Source: Desulfovibrio sp. UIB00
Lineage (GTDB): Bacteria; Desulfobacterota; Desulfovibrionia; Desulfovibrionales; Desulfovibrionaceae
Reading direction: 5' to 3'
Length of the DNA: 64,000 nucleotides
Assembly: GCF_022508225.1 (NCBI RefSeq)
Contig: NZ_JAETXJ010000005.1
Span: forward strand, 62,001-126,000
Shown: in pieces, positions 25,706 through 34,158 of the stretch
How positions within the stretch are numbered: position 1 is the stretch's first letter
How the letters are laid out: the number at the start of each line of letters is the position of its first letter
Position numbers and translations under genes: made by a program
Notes under the pieces: generated by a model
The model's database searches: none
Seen by the model: only the letters and a program-made list of their open reading frames with translations
Told to the model about the DNA's origin: nothing

Positions 25706-26836
25706 ATGGCTTTTGATTTCCAAAGAACCTTGAAGAGCGGGGCTGAGAATTCTGTGATGAAGTTCATTCTGCTGCCCGTGGTACTGTGTCTGTGGCTTGC
25801 CTGCCCGATGTCGGCGCAGGCCGCTGAGGCCCTTCCGGCTGCTCAGGCCGCAGTAACGGCGCAGGCTGAAAATGCCGCTCCAATCCAGACCCAGTCTTTT
25901 GTGGCTGTGGCTGCCGCCGAAACCTCGGTGCAGGCTGCGCCCGCTGAAGCCGCTCCTGCTGCTTCGCAAGCGACTGAAGCGGTGGCCATAGACAACCATC
26001 CGTGGTGGTACTGGCCGCTGGCCCTGCTGTTCTTCTGTTTTATCCTTGGTGTGATCGCCGTCATGGCAGGTGTAGGCGGCGGCGTTTTGTTTGTGCCGCT
26101 GGTGAGCGGGTTTTTCCCCTTCCACCTCGACTTTGTGCGAGGCGCTGGCCTGTTGGTGGCCCTTGCGGGCGCGCTGGCCGCTGGCCCCGGTCTGTTGCGG
26201 CGTAACTTCGCCAACCTGCGTCTGGCTCTGCCTGTGGCGCTGATTGCCTCTGCCTGCGCCATCGTGGGCGCCATGCTCGGCCTGGCGCTGCCGACCCATA
26301 TCATCCAGACCTGCCTTGGTGCGACCATCCTCGGTATTGCCGTGCTGTTGCTGCTTTCCAAAAATTCCGTGCGTCCGGTAGTGACCAAGCAGGATGCCAT
26401 CGGTCTTGCGCTCGGCATGAACGGCGTTTTCCTTGAACCCAGCACCGGCGAAGTGGTGGAGTGGAAAACCCACCGCACCCTGGCTGGCCTACTGCTGTTC
26501 ATCGCCATCGGCATCATGGCGGGCATGTTCGGCCTTGGCGCTGGCTGGGCCAACGTGCCTGTGCTCAACCTGCTCATGGGCGCGCCCCTCAAGGTGGCCG
26601 TGGGTACCTCCAAATTCCTGCTTTCCATTACCGACACGTCTGCCGCCTGGGTGTATCTGAACCAGGGTTGCGTTATCCCGCTGATGGCCGTTCCTTCCAT
26701 CGTTGGCCTCATGCTGGGTTCTGTGGTGGGTGTGCGTCTGCTTGCCAAGGCCAAGCCCAAGTTCATCCGCTACATGGTTATTGGCGTGCTCTTCTTCTCC
26801 GGGGCCAAGGCCCTCATGAAGGGCCTCGGCTGGTAA
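25706..26836 (+). CDS. TauE/SafE-family anion exporter
   Basis: The 376-residue protein has an N-terminal leader (hydrophobic core LLPVVLCLWLACPMSAQA, about residues 22-39), a 60-residue Ala/Pro-rich linker and two membrane halves: GVIAVMAGVGGGVLFVPLVS (about 115-134) and AIGIMAGMFGLGAGWANVPV (about 270-289). These paired glycine-rich motifs define TauE/SafE carriers for sulfite, sulfoacetate or related anions. GGGGG lies 5 nt before the ATG. A DUF1634 gene follows at 37 nt and a sensor kinase next, a likely operon. The substrate is inferred only as a sulfur or carboxylate anion. Confidence 0.87.
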   Translation: MAFDFQRTLKSGAENSVMKFILLPVVLCLWLACPMSAQAAEALPAAQAAVTAQAENAAPIQTQSFVAVAAAETSVQAAPAEAAPAASQATEAVAIDNHPWWYWPLALLFFCFILGVIAVMAGVGGGVLFVPLVSGFFPFHLDFVRGAGLLVALAGALAAGPGLLRRNFANLRLALPVALIASACAIVGAMLGLALPTHIIQTCLGATILGIAVLLLLSKNSVRPVVTKQDAIGLALGMNGVFLEPSTGEVVEWKTHRTLAGLLLFIAIGIMAGMFGLGAGWANVPVLNLLMGAPLKVAVGTSKFLLSITDTSAAWVYLNQGCVIPLMAVPSIVGLMLGSVVGVRLLAKAKPKFIRYMVIGVLFFSGAKALMKGLGW

Positions 26837-26873
26837 TCCGCATCGGATACGCTTGAACTGAAGGGAGAAAACA

Positions 26874-27302
26874 ATGACCACTGATCTGAAGAACGACATA
26901 AAGGCCTCCCCCGCGCAACTGCGCTATGCAGACACCCTGTTCTACGGCGCGCTGCTGGGCTTTGTGGCAATGCTTGTTACTTACGCGCTCTATGTTTTTG
27001 GCGTGCTGACGCCGCAGATTCCTCTGGACCAAATGCCGCACCTGTGGACGCAGAACGCAGCAGCCTACCGTGCTGCGGGCAATATTCCTCAAGGTTGGGG
27101 CTGGCTTGCCCTTGTGGGTAAGGGCGATATATGCAATTTCATTGGTATCGCTTTTCTTGCGGCGCTCACCATCATCTGCTTTGTGCAGCTTGCGATCAGT
27201 CTTGTGCGCCAGAAGCAGTGGATTATGACGATTATTGCCGTGCTTGAAGTGTTGGTGCTCAGCCTTGCGGCTTCGGGCGTTCTGGTGGCTGGCGGCCATT
27301 AG
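26874..27302 (+). CDS. DUF1634 membrane protein
   Basis: The 142-residue protein has three predicted membrane helices (about residues 22-43, 88-110 and 118-139). DUF1634 proteins regularly accompany TauE/SafE carriers, so this is probably an accessory subunit. A strong ribosome site (AAGGGAG) precedes the ATG. The kinase start lies 92 nt downstream. Confidence 0.82.
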   Translation: MTTDLKNDIKASPAQLRYADTLFYGALLGFVAMLVTYALYVFGVLTPQIPLDQMPHLWTQNAAAYRAAGNIPQGWGWLALVGKGDICNFIGIAFLAALTIICFVQLAISLVRQKQWIMTIIAVLEVLVLSLAASGVLVAGGH

Positions 27303-27394
27303 TCGGGGTTTTGCCTTACGGGGCCGGGGAACGTGCCGCCGTGGAGCTGAACCGCACCAGCGGGCTTGACGGCGGCGCAGACCTTGGAGGGCAC

Positions 27395-29155
27395 ATGTTT
27401 GCCACGATAAAAAACTACTTCGCGCATCTGCTGGAAGTTCCGGAGGCTGTGTCTCCGGCCCGGTACCGCTCACTGCGGCGGCTGATGACAGTGCTCATGG
27501 TGGCCGTTTCGGTTACGCCGCTACTACTGCTTTCGGCCATCAGCCACGTGCAGTACATGCGTACCCTTGAGCGCGAGCTTGAAAGCCCGGTGTACGCCCT
27601 GGCCCGCAAGTCGCAGGCGGCACTTGAACTGTACCTTGGTGAACGTGTTTCCACGGTGAGTTTTCTGGCCCACGCGTACACCTTCAAGGATTTACTGGAC
27701 GAACGAACTCTCAACCGCGTGTTTCTGGCCCTTAAAAGTGAATATCAGGGCTTTGTGGATATGGGCCTAGTGGACGCGGACGGCCAGCAGGTTGGCTATG
27801 TGGGGCCTTACAAGCTCAAGGGCGTGGATTACGCGGGCAAGCCCTGGCTGCGCGATACCGAGATAAAGGGGCGCTACCTCAGCAACGCAATTCTGGGGTA
27901 TCGCGGGTATCCGCACCTTGTCGTGGCAGTGCACAGGCTTGAAGAAAACGGCGTTTCATGGACGTTGCGCGTGGCCACAGATACCCTGCGCATCCAGCAG
28001 GTTGTGTCCACCGTTGGGCCGGAGCATGATACTGACGTGTTTCTTGTGGACACGGAAGGCGTGCTGCAAACGGATTCCAATCTTTTCGGCAAGGCGCTGG
28101 AAAAACTGCCCATGGATTTGCCCCCGGCCTCGCACGAAACAGTGGTGCGCCGCATTACAGACCCCAAGGGCAGGCAGCTCATGGTGGCCTCGTGCACGCT
28201 GGCAGGCACGGATTTCATGCTGCTGGCCGTCAAGCCCACGGAAGACGCCATCCGCCCCTGGCTGGCCCTGCGCACGGAATTGCTGCTGGTCTTGTGCGGC
28301 GGCATTGCCCTGATCTTTATGGTTTCTAATCTGCTCATGCAGCAGCTTATAAACCGGTTGCAGGCCAGCGATGAACGCCGGGTCGCTGTTTTTGCCCAGA
28401 TGGAGCACAACCAGAAGCTTTCGTCCATCGGGCGGCTGGCTGCGGGTGTGGCCCACGAGGTCAATAATCCGCTGGCCGTCATTTACGAAAAGGCGGGGCT
28501 TGCCCAGGATCTTTTGAGCATGGGCAAGGTGTGCGGCGACGGCAAGGACAAGGAAAGGCTTTGCGCACTGCTGGAAGGCATTGAAAGCACAGTGGAACGC
28601 GCGCGCGGCATTACCCACAGGCTATTGGGCTTTGCCCGCCGCATGGAAGCCAACCGTCAGGCCCTGCACATAGAAGAAGTTATTTCAGAAACCCTTGGTT
28701 TTCTTGAGCGCGAAGCCAAAAACCGGGGCGTCAAACTTGAAGCGGAACTGCCGCCCAACCTGCCGGAAATTGTGTCCGACAGAGGCCAGTTGCAGCAGGT
28801 GTTCCTCAATATCGTGGGCAACGCGCTGGACGCGCTGGCCGGTGGCGAGGGGAGCACGCAGACTCCGCAGGGCGAAGAGCGTTTTGTTAAAATCCGCTGT
28901 CAAAGCCAGAACGGGCAGATGCTGGTGAGTGTGCAGGACAACGGCAAGGGCATGTCGCCCGAAGTGCTCCGGCATATTTTTGAGCCGTTTTACTCCACAA
29001 AAAAAGACAAGGGAACCGGGCTCGGCATGTTCATCACCTACGGCATCGTGCGCAAGCTTGGCGGCGAAATTCACGTGCAAAGCGAAGAAGGGCGGGGCAG
29101 CACCATAAGCATCACCCTGCCGCTTACTCCGCCAGATGTCGCGGTGGAGGTGTAG
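27395..29155 (+). CDS. Membrane sensor histidine kinase with Cache-type sensor
   Basis: The 586-residue protein has membrane helices at about residues 34-56 and 300-320 enclosing a Cache-like periplasmic domain (GLVDADGQQVGYVGPYKLKG, about 140-160). A HisKA domain follows (AAGVAHEVNNPLAVIYE, phosphoacceptor His), then HATPase with VFLNIVGNALDAL (N box), DNGKGM (G1) and GTGLGMF (G2). GGAGG lies 4 nt before the ATG at 27395; the frame upstream of it has no family match. It is followed after 1 nt by a response regulator and should sense an external ligand linked to the adjacent exporter. Confidence 0.93.
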   Translation: MFATIKNYFAHLLEVPEAVSPARYRSLRRLMTVLMVAVSVTPLLLLSAISHVQYMRTLERELESPVYALARKSQAALELYLGERVSTVSFLAHAYTFKDLLDERTLNRVFLALKSEYQGFVDMGLVDADGQQVGYVGPYKLKGVDYAGKPWLRDTEIKGRYLSNAILGYRGYPHLVVAVHRLEENGVSWTLRVATDTLRIQQVVSTVGPEHDTDVFLVDTEGVLQTDSNLFGKALEKLPMDLPPASHETVVRRITDPKGRQLMVASCTLAGTDFMLLAVKPTEDAIRPWLALRTELLLVLCGGIALIFMVSNLLMQQLINRLQASDERRVAVFAQMEHNQKLSSIGRLAAGVAHEVNNPLAVIYEKAGLAQDLLSMGKVCGDGKDKERLCALLEGIESTVERARGITHRLLGFARRMEANRQALHIEEVISETLGFLEREAKNRGVKLEAELPPNLPEIVSDRGQLQQVFLNIVGNALDALAGGEGSTQTPQGEERFVKIRCQSQNGQMLVSVQDNGKGMSPEVLRHIFEPFYSTKKDKGTGLGMFITYGIVRKLGGEIHVQSEEGRGSTISITLPLTPPDVAVEV

Positions 29156-29156
29156 A

Positions 29157-29552
29157 ATGTCATTACGCATCCTTCTGGCTGACGATGAAAAAGAATTTGT
29201 CGATACCCTGGCAGAGCGACTTTCGCTTCGCGGATTTGCTCCCTATGTGGTTTATGACGGCATCAGCGCACTCCAGGCCGCCACGCCGGAAAAACCCGAT
29301 GTTGTGGTGCTTGATCTCTTCATGCCCGGTTTGTCGGGTGATGAAGTGCTGCGCCGCCTCAAGGTTCTGTACCCGGATTTGCCGATTATCCTGCTGACGG
29401 GGCACGAGGCCGTGGACGACAACGGCACAAACCCCGTGGCGCAGGCCTTTGCCTGCCTCACCAAGCCGTTGAGCTTCAATGTTTTTCTGGAAACACTGCA
29501 AGCTGCAGTGCGTGAAGGCAAGGAATGCTCAGCCAGCGGAGGCAAGTCATGA
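29157..29552 (+). CDS. Single-domain response regulator
   Basis: The 131-residue receiver domain has the acidic pair DDE (9-11), phosphoacceptor Asp53 in VLDLFMPG, Thr in LLTGHEA and the conserved Lys in LTKPLS. No output domain follows, so it acts as a CheY-like relay or sink. It begins 1 nt after the kinase stop, with GGAGG upstream. Confidence 0.92.
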   Translation: MSLRILLADDEKEFVDTLAERLSLRGFAPYVVYDGISALQAATPEKPDVVVLDLFMPGLSGDEVLRRLKVLYPDLPIILLTGHEAVDDNGTNPVAQAFACLTKPLSFNVFLETLQAAVREGKECSASGGKS

Positions 29553-30214
29553 ATGAAAGTCAGTGCATGGCCCGCTTGCTGGCTTCCGCCGTTCACGACA
29601 TGCGCAACGTGCTGGCAGTGATACGTGAATCTGCCGGGCTGGCGCAGGATCTGGCAACGCTGGCTGGCGGCAAGGCTGTTGCCGCGCCTGGGGCAGAGCG
29701 GCTTTCATCGGCATTGAGTGAAGTGCAGCGTTCCATCATCCAGGGGGCGGCCCTTTCCGAAGCCATGGACTTCATGGCTCAGGCTGGAGGCATGGAGCCC
29801 GGCGGTGCTGGCCCCTGCGATCTTGCGCGGGTGAGCCGCAGTTTCTGTCTGCTGGCGGCGCGTCAGGCGCGCGCGGCGCAGATACACCTGACCAGCGGCG
29901 AAACTGAAGAACCCGTGTGGGCCAATGTGCCGCCTTTGGCTGTGCTGCGGTCGCTGCTTGAAGTGTTTGATCTCTGCGCCTCGGTGGGCGGGCAGGTGAA
30001 CCTGCGCCTTACCGCCGGACGGCGGCAGAAGGAAGAAGGCATTATTGTTGAGGCACTGGAAGGGGCCAACCGCGAAATGGCCCTGGCGGCCATGACGGGC
30101 AGCCCCATGCTGGACGGCATGCGCCCCGGTTGGCGCGCCGTGCTTATGCCCTGGCGGGATGCCGGGCCAAGATTTTTCCTTTCCATTTCGGCCTGCGATA
30201 GCGAAGGCGAATAA
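29549..30214 (+). CDS. Degenerate histidine-kinase-like protein (DHp-type, no visible ATPase boxes)
   Basis: The 221-residue protein begins with LLASAVHDMRNVLAVIRESA, closely resembling the phosphoacceptor helix of the nearby kinase (AHEVNNPLAVIYE), and shares the GLAQDL block. The rest has kinase-like length, but I find no N, G1 or G2 box, so ATP binding looks lost. It overlaps the preceding receiver gene by ATGA and has GGAGG. A phosphotransfer or docking role between the receivers is inferred. Confidence 0.7.
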   Translation: MNESQCMARLLASAVHDMRNVLAVIRESAGLAQDLATLAGGKAVAAPGAERLSSALSEVQRSIIQGAALSEAMDFMAQAGGMEPGGAGPCDLARVSRSFCLLAARQARAAQIHLTSGETEEPVWANVPPLAVLRSLLEVFDLCASVGGQVNLRLTAGRRQKEEGIIVEALEGANREMALAAMTGSPMLDGMRPGWRAVLMPWRDAGPRFFLSISACDSEGE

Positions 30215-30253
30215 CCGGCGCCGGCATGTTGCCGGGCCTTCAAGGAGTATTCC

Positions 30254-30727
30254 ATGACCAAGGAAGACATCAAAATCCTTCTGGTGGACGATGAAAAGCA
30301 GTTTGTGGACACGCTGTCGGAGCGCCTTGCCATGCGCGGCTTTGAAGCGCGGGTGGCCTATGACGGCCCCGAGGCCCTCAAGGCTGTGGAGCAGCCCACC
30401 GACGTTATCGTGCTTGACCTGCGCATGCCCGGCATGGACGGCTTTGAAGTGCTGCGCAACGTCAAGAAGAGCAATCCGCAGGTTCAGGTCATCATTCTTA
30501 CGGGCCACGGCGGCGACGCTGAAGAACAGACCGCCTATCGCATGGGTGCGTACAACTTCCTCAGAAAGCCCATGGACATTGACGAATTGCTCAACAGCAT
30601 TCGCATGGCCTACCGCGACAAGCTTGAGAACGCCATGGTGGCTGTTTCTCTGGCCGAAGGCGGTGATTTTGACTCCGCACGTGATGTTATGAACGAAAAG
30701 GACGTGCTGGAAGAGCACGGTAAATAG
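30254..30727 (+). CDS. Single-domain response regulator with C-terminal extension
   Basis: The 157-residue protein has a receiver domain with DDE (12-14), Asp55 in VLDLRMPGMDG, LTGHGG and RKPMD. The N-terminal 40 residues closely resemble the receiver at 29157 (both read DDEKxFVDTLxERL), suggesting duplication. A charged 35-residue C-terminal helix follows. AAGGAG precedes the ATG. Confidence 0.92.
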   Translation: MTKEDIKILLVDDEKQFVDTLSERLAMRGFEARVAYDGPEALKAVEQPTDVIVLDLRMPGMDGFEVLRNVKKSNPQVQVIILTGHGGDAEEQTAYRMGAYNFLRKPMDIDELLNSIRMAYRDKLENAMVAVSLAEGGDFDSARDVMNEKDVLEEHGK

Positions 30728-30753
30728 GCGCTGGTGCAGCTTTGGCCGGGGAG

Positions 30754-30776
30754 GGCCGGATGGAGCGCATCCGGCC
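30754..30776 (+). terminator. Hairpin after the second receiver gene
   Basis: GGCCGGATG (30754-30762) pairs perfectly with CATCCGGCC (30768-30776) around a 5-nt loop. No U-run follows directly, so it may be a weak terminator or an mRNA-stabilising structure within the array. Confidence 0.4.
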
Positions 30777-30952
30777 TGCGGCAAGAGTGTTTCTGTACGA
30801 AATGCTCTTGAAGGGGCTTGTCCCCCAGTCCCTGCCATAAACAGGCGTTGGCTGGTCTTGCCCGCCGCAAGGCGGCTGGTTCAAGCGTTAATTGTCCTGA
30901 AGCAGTTTTCTGAAACTGTCAGGGCGGCAGCGGTTCGCCATAGGAGTTCGCC

Positions 30953-32167
30953 ATGCGTGTGCTTGTTGTGGATGACGAACCTGCCTTTTCGGAGCCTTTG
31001 GCCGAGCGTCTGGCATTGCGCGGCTACGAAACCGCAACCGCGCAGGATGCCGATGCGGCCCTGGCCGAACTGGCGCGCGGCCCCCGCGACCTCATATTTC
31101 TTGATGTGGGGCTGCCGGGTATGGACGGCGTGGATCTGCTGAAAATTTTGCGCGAGCACTACCCGCAGACCGATGTGGTGATGCTTTCAGGCGCAGGAGA
31201 TATGGGCAAGGCCGTGCAAGCCATGCGGCGCGGCGCGTTGAACTGGCTTTCAAAGCCCGTGGGCATGGACGGCATCCTTGCGGAATGCCGCAAAGCGGCG
31301 GAACGCGCAGGCGCACGGCAGGAAGCCGCACGTCTGGCCGAGGCAGCCCGCTGGCGCAGCCTTGGCCGGGTAGCGGAAGGTGTGGCCCATGAGGTCAACA
31401 ACCCGCTGAATATCATGGTGCAGGCCGCTGGCCTGATCCGTGACTGTCTGGAAGAGCCGGAAGCCCAAGCCCTGCCCGATATCGGCGAAGTGCGTGAAGC
31501 TGTGGACACCATCAGGACGCAGAGCCTGCGGGTGCGCGAGATTACGCGCAAGCTGCTCATGGTGGGGCACGGGCTTGACTCCCGTGTGGGCGCTCTTGAT
31601 GTGGCTGCGGATGTGGCTCAGGTGCTGCGCCTGCTGCACGAACGCATGGAAAGCGCCCATGTGCGCTGCGATGTGCAAGTGCCGCAGGGCGAGGGCGCGC
31701 CCCGCCCCTTGGGTTCCGCCCCGGAATTGCAGCAGATATGCCTGCACCTGCTGGAAAACGCGCTGGATGCTCTCAGTGATACTGAATCCGCATCAGGAGC
31801 GGCAGAGCGCCCCGGCGGTCTGATTATCCTGACTGCCAGCACCAGGCGCGATGCGCAGGGGCAGGATTGGTATGACCTTGTGGTGCGCGATAACGGCCCA
31901 GGCATCGCGCCCGACATCATGCCGCACATATTTGAACCCTTTTTCAGCACGCGCGCCCTGCAAAGCCCGGTTGCCGCACATGCATCCGGCGGCAAGACGC
32001 TTGGCCGTTACGTGGGCCTGGGGCTTGCGGTGGCACGGTCTCTGGCGCACGCCCGAGGCGGCGAGCTGACAGCCGCCAACGCGGCTGATGGCGGGGCGGA
32101 ATTCTGCCTCAGCCTGCCCCTGGCGGAATCCTTGGGAGAACACCCAACGCCCAAGGCAGAAGCATAG
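30953..32167 (+). CDS. Receiver-histidine kinase hybrid (REC-HisKA-HATPase), cytoplasmic
   Basis: The 404-residue protein starts with a receiver domain (DDEPAFSEPLAERLALRG; Asp in FLDVGLPGMDG, about residue 50). A HisKA domain (EGVAHEVNNPLNIMVQAAG) and HATPase boxes (LLENALDAL, DNGPGI, GLGLAVARSLA) follow. There is no membrane segment, so its input is probably phosphorylation of the N-terminal receiver. AGGAG lies upstream. A terminator follows the stop, ending the signalling cluster. Confidence 0.92.
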   Translation: MRVLVVDDEPAFSEPLAERLALRGYETATAQDADAALAELARGPRDLIFLDVGLPGMDGVDLLKILREHYPQTDVVMLSGAGDMGKAVQAMRRGALNWLSKPVGMDGILAECRKAAERAGARQEAARLAEAARWRSLGRVAEGVAHEVNNPLNIMVQAAGLIRDCLEEPEAQALPDIGEVREAVDTIRTQSLRVREITRKLLMVGHGLDSRVGALDVAADVAQVLRLLHERMESAHVRCDVQVPQGEGAPRPLGSAPELQQICLHLLENALDALSDTESASGAAERPGGLIILTASTRRDAQGQDWYDLVVRDNGPGIAPDIMPHIFEPFFSTRALQSPVAAHASGGKTLGRYVGLGLAVARSLAHARGGELTAANAADGGAEFCLSLPLAESLGEHPTPKAEA

Positions 32168-32260
32168 GACTCTGAAATTTTTCATATTGCGCGCAAGGTT
32201 CGATCTCTGACGTTTGCGCCACGCATCACCTCCATGCGCCCCAAGCGTTTACGGTGGAAG

Positions 32261-32296
32261 CCCCTTGCCAAGGGTTCGGCAAGGGGCAATTCTTTT
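32261..32296 (+). terminator. Terminator of the two-component array
   Basis: CCCCTTGCC (32261-32269) pairs with GGCAAGGGG (32278-32286), followed by CAATTCTTTTATT on the plus strand. Confidence 0.7.
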
Positions 32297-32309
32297 ATTG
32301 CAGGCCAAC

Positions 32310-32351
32310 ATAAAGCCCCTGCCGCAGGTTGTCCTCCGGCAGGGGCTTTAT
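32310..32351. terminator. Bidirectional terminator before the thioesterase gene end
   Basis: A perfect 15-bp stem ATAAAGCCCCTGCCG (32310-32324) with 32337-32351 and a 12-nt loop lies between convergent genes. A/T-rich stem ends serve both strands. Confidence 0.8.
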
Positions 32352-32424
32352 GTTAATGTTGTTGCGGGCTTTGCTCTTGCCCGGTCTGAATAATGGGGCG
32401 GGGCTCGGCGTGATTAAGAAAAAA

Positions 32425-32820
32425 CTAATCCGGCAGCAGCACGTCGGTCTGAAATCCGGCGGCAACGCACTTGGCAATAAGATCGCCTGAACCGTCGTAA
32501 ATTTTTACGTCGTAATTCAGGATATGCTTGCCGTTGCGCACCACAAAGGCCTCCGCCGTGAGGGGGGAAACCCTGCCGGGGCGCAGGTATTCAATGGTGG
32601 TATTCAGGCTTACCACGCCGTAATCCTTGCCCGCATTGGCGGCAGAGCCAAAGGCCACATCGGCCAGGGCAAAGATGGCCCCGCCGTGGGCCATGCCCAT
32701 GCCGTTTTTGTGGTTTTCGGTGATCGGCATGGTTACCTTGGCATATTCCGGTGTGGCGCTTTCAATGGTCATATCCAGATAGCGCACCAGCTTGTCGTGC
32801 TTTTCCACGTAGTTTTTCAT
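32425..32820 (-). CDS. PaaI-family hotdog thioesterase
   Basis: The 131-residue protein has the hotdog-fold motif NGMGMAHGGAIFALADVAFG, typical of PaaI/YbgC-type acyl-CoA thioesterases, and DVKIYDGSGDLIAKC at the C-terminal strand. It should hydrolyse a small or aromatic acyl-CoA. The ATG at 32820 follows GGAG by 6 nt; in-frame ATG 32826 and GTG 32832 are alternatives. It is monocistronic between terminators. Confidence 0.88.
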   Translation of the reverse strand: MKNYVEKHDKLVRYLDMTIESATPEYAKVTMPITENHKNGMGMAHGGAIFALADVAFGSAANAGKDYGVVSLNTTIEYLRPGRVSPLTAEAFVVRNGKHILNYDVKIYDGSGDLIAKCVAAGFQTDVLLPD

Positions 32821-32925
32821 TTCCATCTCCACACGTACCCCTTGCCCTGGCGTTTAGCGAGTCGGCTTTGTCTCAGGCACATGCCTTGTTGCCGCACCAC
32901 CGCGCCAAAGTTGGCGTTTAAAAAA

Positions 32926-32949
32926 CCTTGAGAATACGCATTCTCAAGG
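32926..32949 (-). terminator. Second terminator of the Tim44-like gene
   Basis: CCTTGAGAAT (32926-32935) pairs with ATTCTCAAGG (32940-32949), 4-nt loop, followed on the minus strand by TTTTTTAAA. Confidence 0.8.
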
Positions 32950-32972
32950 CTGTTTTGCTCTTGTGAAAAAGA

Positions 32973-33002
32973 ACGGGCTGAAGGCCTCGGCTTTCAGCCC
33001 GT
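32973..33002 (-). terminator. First terminator of the Tim44-like gene
   Basis: ACGGGCTGAA (32973-32982) pairs with TTCAGCCCGT (32993-33002), with inner GCC/GGC pairs, followed on the minus strand by TCTTTTTC. It lies 28 nt past the stop codon; two terminators in tandem. Confidence 0.8.
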
Positions 33003-33029
33003 GTTACATCAAACAAATGCAGATATGGT

Positions 33030-33944
33030 TTATTCAACCTGCTGGATGCCGTCCAGCTTCCAGTTGCCGCCTGTCACAGGGCGCATAAAGTGCCACACTT
33101 CGCGCGCGGAAGACGGCGTCTGCTGTTCAGGGCTTTCACGCAGGAGCACGTCAAAGAACACCTGTGCGTACTGCTCCTGACCTTCATCGGTCACACCGAG
33201 CAGCTGGGCATTGACCAGCAGAATTTCTGTGGTGCTCGGCTTGGGATCGGCTTCCATCTGCTCGCGCACTGATTTCTGCACGGCCTCGGTGGTGAACTGC
33301 GCGATATCGTTCATGTCGCGCTTGTCCCAGGCCGTCTGCAAACGGGTGTATGCCATCTTGGCCCCGCGCAGGAATTCATCGGCATCAAAACCGGGAGGCA
33401 TCGGAATCTGCGGGCCGGGAGCTTCAGCTTCGCCAGCGCCGCCCTGCCCACGCAGTGCGTCCCAGCCATTGCTCGCACTGTCATTACGCATCATGCCCGC
33501 TTCGGGCTGCGCGGCCTGTGCGTCTTGCGCGCCTGCGGATGCTTGCGCTGGCCTCTGCGAGCCGCGAAAGGCGGCAAAAAGCTTGAGGCCGAGGAAAATC
33601 ATCAGGCCGATGAGCAGGATATCCATAAAACCGCCGCCAGCAAAGCCATGACCGCCCAAGAGCGAGCCTATGAGCGTACCGGCAAGCAGGCCGCCCATGA
33701 GGCCGCCCATACCGCCAAACATACCGCCAGGCCGCGCGGCAGGGGCCGCTTGTGCCTGAGGCTGAGCGGCGCTGGGCTTATTCTGGAAAGTGGTCTGTGG
33801 ACGGGGCGCAGGCGTGCTCATAAAGGGCTTGCTGCCAAACGACCCCCCGCCTCCAAGACGAGCGGCAAGTGCGTCATCAGACAGGGCGAACATAAGCGAA
33901 CAGCAAAGCAGAACAAGAATCGTCAAAAAAGCTTTTATTTGCAT
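33030..33944 (-). CDS. Tim44-like domain membrane protein
   Basis: The 304-residue protein has an N-terminal signal or anchor (AFLTILVLLCCSLMFALS), a Pro/Gln/Ala-rich linker and a glycine-rich hydrophobic stretch (GGMFGGMGGLMGGLLAGTLI, about residues 72-91). A membrane helix (FMDILLIGLMIFLGLKLF, about 105-122) and a Tim44/MRPL45-like domain ending near WHFMRPVTGGNWKLDGIQQV follow. Bacterial members of this family have no settled function. GGGAG lies 6 nt before the ATG at 33944; the ATG at 33950 abuts it. Confidence 0.85.
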   Translation of the reverse strand: MQIKAFLTILVLLCCSLMFALSDDALAARLGGGGSFGSKPFMSTPAPRPQTTFQNKPSAAQPQAQAAPAARPGGMFGGMGGLMGGLLAGTLIGSLLGGHGFAGGGFMDILLIGLMIFLGLKLFAAFRGSQRPAQASAGAQDAQAAQPEAGMMRNDSASNGWDALRGQGGAGEAEAPGPQIPMPPGFDADEFLRGAKMAYTRLQTAWDKRDMNDIAQFTTEAVQKSVREQMEADPKPSTTEILLVNAQLLGVTDEGQEQYAQVFFDVLLRESPEQQTPSSAREVWHFMRPVTGGNWKLDGIQQVE

Positions 33945-34158
33945 GAACATCTCCCATAAGGGCGGTGTTGGTCATCTCCTTGAGTGGCGATATGACCGGA
34001 TAGTACTTTCTGTACAAGCCTTATCTACTATAATCATTATGCAGATTAAGGCAAGTCTGGGTAAAACGCGGCAAGGGGCGCAATTTTTTGCTCTCTGCGG
34101 CGTGGGTGGAAAAGTATTTTTGCAGATTTGAAGCCAGCAAATTCGGCGGCTTGGGGGA

